Positions 5,424 through 8,329 of a stretch of 8,329 nt of DNA are shown here, one piece after another. The position numbers and the translations under genes are program-made. The stretch spans positions 1-8,329 of the forward strand of contig CALMWD010000493.1 of NCBI GenBank assembly GCA_937873105.1. Direction: 5' to 3'. The DNA is from an uncultured Rhodanobacteraceae bacterium. GTDB taxonomy: Bacteria > Pseudomonadota > Gammaproteobacteria > Xanthomonadales > Ahniellaceae. Every line of letters begins with the position of its first letter. The first letter of the stretch is position 1. Under the pieces are notes generated by a model, which made no database searches, had not been told where the DNA came from, and saw only the letters and a list, made by a program, of their open reading frames with translations.

Positions 5424-5729
5424 ATGACCGACTTCTTCGCGTCCTGGGCGCACAACTTCAATTTCTGGCTGGCGATCGGCTTTCTCGGCCAGGCGATCTT
5501 CGCCTCGCGCTTCATCGTGCAATGGTGGTTCAGCGAGCGCGCCAAGCGCGTCGTGGTGCCGACGATCTTCTGGTGGCTGTCCCTGGTCGGCGGCCTGACC
5601 TTGACCGTCTACGCGATCCAGAAGCGCGACCTGGTGTTCACGCTCGGGCAGTTCTCCGGCCTGTTCATCTACAGCCGCAACCTGTGGCTGCTGCACACCG
5701 CCAAGCGCCGCGAAGTGGTGACGGACTGA
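5424..5729 (+). CDS. Stand-alone LAB_N domain membrane protein
   Basis: The 101-residue product consists of one domain, the lipid-A-disaccharide synthase N-terminal domain (LAB_N, PF07578), detached from any LpxB catalytic part. Recognisable blocks are IGFLGQAIFASRFIVQWW (18-35), SERAKRVVVPTIFWWLSLVG (37-56) and LGQFSGLFIYSRNLWLL (74-90). Three hydrophobic segments are visible: about 13-34, 45-64 and 70-90. The basic patch ERAKR (38-42) lies between the first two. Its biochemical role is not well defined. Stand-alone copies often lie beside lipid-linked glycosyltransferase genes, which suggests a part in envelope lipid glycosylation or carrier handling together with the upstream enzyme. The ATG is supported by GGGGA at 5415-5419, 4 nt upstream. 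The gene ends 7 bp from the convergent cyclase gene. Confidence 0.9.
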   Translation: MTDFFASWAHNFNFWLAIGFLGQAIFASRFIVQWWFSERAKRVVVPTIFWWLSLVGGLTLTVYAIQKRDLVFTLGQFSGLFIYSRNLWLLHTAKRREVVTD

Positions 5730-5736
5730 GTCCCGT

Positions 5737-8329
5737 CTAGAGGGCGCGGCCGCGTTCGACGCGGTTGCGGCCGAGTTTCTTGGCGCGGTACAGGGCCGCG
5801 TCGGCCTCGTCGAGCAGTTGCGCCGACTTCAGTCCGCCGCGCGGCACGCAGGCCGACACGCCGACGCTGACCGTGATGTCGTGGTCTTTGCCGAAGGATT
5901 CGCAACGCGCACGGATGGCGTGGGCGCGCGTCGTCGCCTCGTCGAAGTCGACGCCGGGCAGCACGATGACGAATTCCTCGCCGCCGAAGCGCGCCAGCAG
6001 TTCCTCGGGCTCGCGCACTTCCTGTTCCAGTTGCTGGGCGATGCCGCGCAGCATCTCGTCGCCGTGCAGGTGCCCGTGCTGGTCGTTGTACTGCTTGAAG
6101 AAGTCGACGTCGACCATCAGCAGCGCCAGCGGCTGGCGCTGCTCGGCCAGGCGGTTCCAGGCCCGCTGGTAGAACTGTTCGAAGCCGCGGCGGTTGGTGA
6201 TGCCGGTCAGGCCGTCCTGCACCGCGAGGCGCGACAGGCGCTGGTTGGCGATCTCGAGGTCGCGGGTGTGCGCGGCGATCTCGCGCTCGAGTTCGACATT
6301 GCGGGCGTGCAGCTGGCGCGAACGGAACCGGCCCCAGGTCCAGGCCAGCAGCGCGCCGATCAACAGCACCAGGCCCGCCGCGGCCCAGCCGGCGGCGCGG
6401 GTCTGGTACCAGCGCGGTTCGACGCGGAAACGGAAGTCGAGATCGTCGGCAGCACTGCGTCCGCCACGCGTGCGCGCTTCGACGCGGAAGCGGTAGGCGC
6501 CGGGCGCGAGTCGGTTGAACGCGCGCATCGGCGTGGAGGTCCATTCGCTCCAGGCGCCACCGTCGTCGCCGTCAAGCAGGGTACGGTACTCGATCGCGGA
6601 CTCATGCCCGTCCACCCCGAACTCGAACCGCAGTTCCTCCAGCGGCGGCAGGGCGATCTCGGTCGCGCCGCGACGATCGACGAACCTGGTCTGGCGCGCG
6701 ACATCGATCAGGGCGACGCGGTGCATGCGCAGATGCAATGGGCTGTCGGCGGCACGCGTGAGCCGCGGGTCGTAGGTCAGCAATCCACTCCAGGCCACCA
6801 CGGTGAGACGGCCGTCGTCGGCCAGGGACAGTTCGCTGAGGCCTCGTGCCCGACGCGACTCCAGACGCAGCGGTTGCCAGGCTCCTTCCCGTTCGACCCA
6901 GACGTCGCGACTGGTGAACGCGTAGGTATGGGCGGCGCCGTTGCGAATCTCGATCTCGTTCAAGCGCTCGCCGGCCAGTGCCACGAGCGGATGATCGGGG
7001 CGCGGAAGAAACCTGTCCTCACGCCACTCGTAGAGTTCGTCGCCCAGGGTGGCGTAGATCCGCTCGCCGATGCGGAAGACCGTGCTGCCGGCGCCGGGGT
7101 CGCCGACCAGGCCGCGATCGGACAAGGTGACGATCTCGAGGCGCGGAACCGCACCTTCCTCCCGGCGCCGGGCGAGCTTGGGATAGCCGCGCCAATCGCC
7201 GAGCAGCCAGCGTTCCGCGTCCAGCTCGATCAGGGTCGACAAGCTCACGTCGCCAAGATCGTGGCGTGGGCCGGCACGCCACTGCGGATCCTTGTGCAGT
7301 TCGAGAATGGTGGAGTTCTCCAGCGCCAGCACCCTGCCCGCAACGAACGACGAAGGAACCAGCTCGCCGATGCCGCTCGAACTGGACGCCAGGGTACGCA
7401 CCTGTCCGCCGCGGACGAGAAGGACGCCCTTGCGCTCACCCACGAGCAGGTCGTCGCCGACGCGCTGCAAATCCCAGACTTCGTCGGCGTTGCCGGGCCA
7501 AGCCTCGAAGCGCACCCGTCCCTGCGGATCGACCACGGTTCGGAACAGTCCCAGCGACGTCGCCACCCAGCGGCTGCCTTCGAACCACTCGGCGTCATTG
7601 AGCGCGCCGAACAGGCCATCGTCCTCGCCGACGAAGGTCCACGGCGAGGGCCATTCCATGCGCACCAGATCGCCCTCGGTCGAGAACCACAGCCCGCCGT
7701 CCACGCTGGCGGCGATGTCGGTGATCGGATAGTTGCTGATCCGGTACTGCTTCCTGAGTTTCAGCCGGGCGTCGATCACGGCGACCTCGCCGGACAAGGT
7801 GGCCAGCGCGAAGTCCCCGCCGGGCAAGGCCTCGACGGCGTAGACCTGCACCCTGCGCATCCACTCGTCGTACTCGGTGGACACGTGCTGCAGCCCGCGT
7901 TCGGCATCGCCGACATACAGGCCGACGGCGCGCGAACTGAACAGCGCGCCCGGCGATCGCGGCGCCGAGCTCTGGATGCCGAACTCGTTGAAGCGTTCGC
8001 CGCCGGGAACCATGACGAATTGGTTGCCGTCGAAACGCATGAGGCCGCGATCGCTCACGCGCATCCAGATCTCGTTTCCGACGCGCAGCGCATTCAGGGC
8101 CCGCCCTGGCGTCGGCCAGCTTTCGGCCTTGCCGCCGCGACCGATGCGGAAGATCCGGTTCTCGCCGGCGAAGTAGAGTCCGTCAGGAAGCTCTGCGGCC
8201 AACCACATCTGGCCCAGCGGATGCGCGCCGGGCGTGTCGCGGAATGCGTCGTCGAGGTCGGAGAACGTCCAGCTGCCGTCAGGCTGCTCGGCGAACGCGC
8301 CGAAAAGGTCGTACCCGGCGACGCTGGCG
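5737..8329 (-). CDS. Beta-propeller sensor diguanylate cyclase (partial, N-terminus beyond window)
   Basis: This membrane receptor would make cyclic di-GMP from two GTP in response to an extracytoplasmic signal. The frame stays open to the right edge of the window, at least 40 codons beyond the methionine at 8206-8208, so the gene is cut and its true start and signal peptide are unseen. Numbering from that methionine, the parts are as follows. Propeller-type repeats (about 1-490) include GGLWFSTEGDLVRM, RWVATSLGLFR and EIWMRVSDRGLMRF. A Y_Y_Y-like domain lies at about 525-598 (YRTLLDG, APGAYRFRVEART). One membrane helix spans about 605-626, followed by a coiled linker (about 628-660). The GGDEF domain (about 663-818) has GLTGITNRRGF, the metal-binding VDVDFFKQYND and the active-site GGEEF at 742-746. 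The RxxD inhibitory site is not conserved (EPEE at 733-736). There is no EAL domain, so it should only synthesise. The ligand is unknown. Its stop converges on the LAB_N gene. Confidence 0.93.
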   Translation of the reverse strand, partial: ASVAGYDLFGAFAEQPDGSWTFSDLDDAFRDTPGAHPLGQMWLAAELPDGLYFAGENRIFRIGRGGKAESWPTPGRALNALRVGNEIWMRVSDRGLMRFDGNQFVMVPGGERFNEFGIQSSAPRSPGALFSSRAVGLYVGDAERGLQHVSTEYDEWMRRVQVYAVEALPGGDFALATLSGEVAVIDARLKLRKQYRISNYPITDIAASVDGGLWFSTEGDLVRMEWPSPWTFVGEDDGLFGALNDAEWFEGSRWVATSLGLFRTVVDPQGRVRFEAWPGNADEVWDLQRVGDDLLVGERKGVLLVRGGQVRTLASSSSGIGELVPSSFVAGRVLALENSTILELHKDPQWRAGPRHDLGDVSLSTLIELDAERWLLGDWRGYPKLARRREEGAVPRLEIVTLSDRGLVGDPGAGSTVFRIGERIYATLGDELYEWREDRFLPRPDHPLVALAGERLNEIEIRNGAAHTYAFTSRDVWVEREGAWQPLRLESRRARGLSELSLADDGRLTVVAWSGLLTYDPRLTRAADSPLHLRMHRVALIDVARQTRFVDRRGATEIALPPLEELRFEFGVDGHESAIEYRTLLDGDDGGAWSEWTSTPMRAFNRLAPGAYRFRVEARTRGGRSAADDLDFRFRVEPRWYQTRAAGWAAAGLVLLIGALLAWTWGRFRSRQLHARNVELEREIAAHTRDLEIANQRLSRLAVQDGLTGITNRRGFEQFYQRAWNRLAEQRQPLALLMVDVDFFKQYNDQHGHLHGDEMLRGIAQQLEQEVREPEELLARFGGEEFVIVLPGVDFDEATTRAHAIRARCESFGKDHDITVSVGVSACVPRGGLKSAQLLDEADAALYRAKKLGRNRVERGRAL

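Noticed and set aside
1..8329. Origin elements (DnaA boxes, parS) near parAB
   Set aside because: No TTATCCACA-type box or TGTTTCACGTGAAACA-type palindrome was seen on reading, so an origin within the window is not supported.

Overview
The window looks like chromosomal DNA from a high-GC gammaproteobacterium, most likely of the order Xanthomonadales (Lysobacterales). The grounds are the GC-rich codon use, the rsmG-parA-parB order, a REP-type palindrome with a GTAG head of the kind common in that order, and a DUF3379-like anti-sigma protein. The order-level placement is an inference. It rests on recognised protein families, not on a database search.

Left part (1-2505): rsmG (16S rRNA m7G527 methyltransferase) is followed by the chromosome partition genes parA and parB. 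A perfect 25-bp inverted repeat pair (687-767) sits between rsmG and parA, and its first bases form the rsmG stop codon. parA and parB are 11 bp apart and probably co-transcribed.

Middle part (2506-3269): a compact toxin-antitoxin pair of the HigBA type (toxin gene first) sits directly behind parB. It has its own sigma70-like promoter, overlapped by a cluster of short palindromes, and it is visibly less GC-rich than its neighbours. It looks like a horizontally acquired cassette.

Right-middle part (3270-5729): an ECF sigma factor gene overlaps a gene for a single-pass membrane anti-sigma factor with an HxxxCxxC zinc motif, forming a sigma/anti-sigma switch. Next come a family 2 glycosyltransferase resembling polyprenyl-phosphate sugar transferases and a 101-residue membrane protein made only of the lipid-A-disaccharide synthase N-terminal (LAB_N) domain. 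These two are probably one envelope-glycolipid unit.

Right part (5737-8329, minus strand): a large sensor diguanylate cyclase (beta-propeller, Y_Y_Y domain, one membrane helix, GGDEF with an intact GGEEF site) runs off the right edge, so its N-terminus is missing. It converges on the LAB_N gene with only 7 bp between the stop codons.

All genes except the edge-truncated cyclase look intact. I saw no rRNA, tRNA, CRISPR array, transposase or parS site. Most of the window is ordinary. The toxin-antitoxin cassette with a possibly leaderless toxin message, the REP pair at the rsmG stop, the cyclase without a canonical I-site and the glycosyltransferase/LAB_N pair are the points worth a second look.
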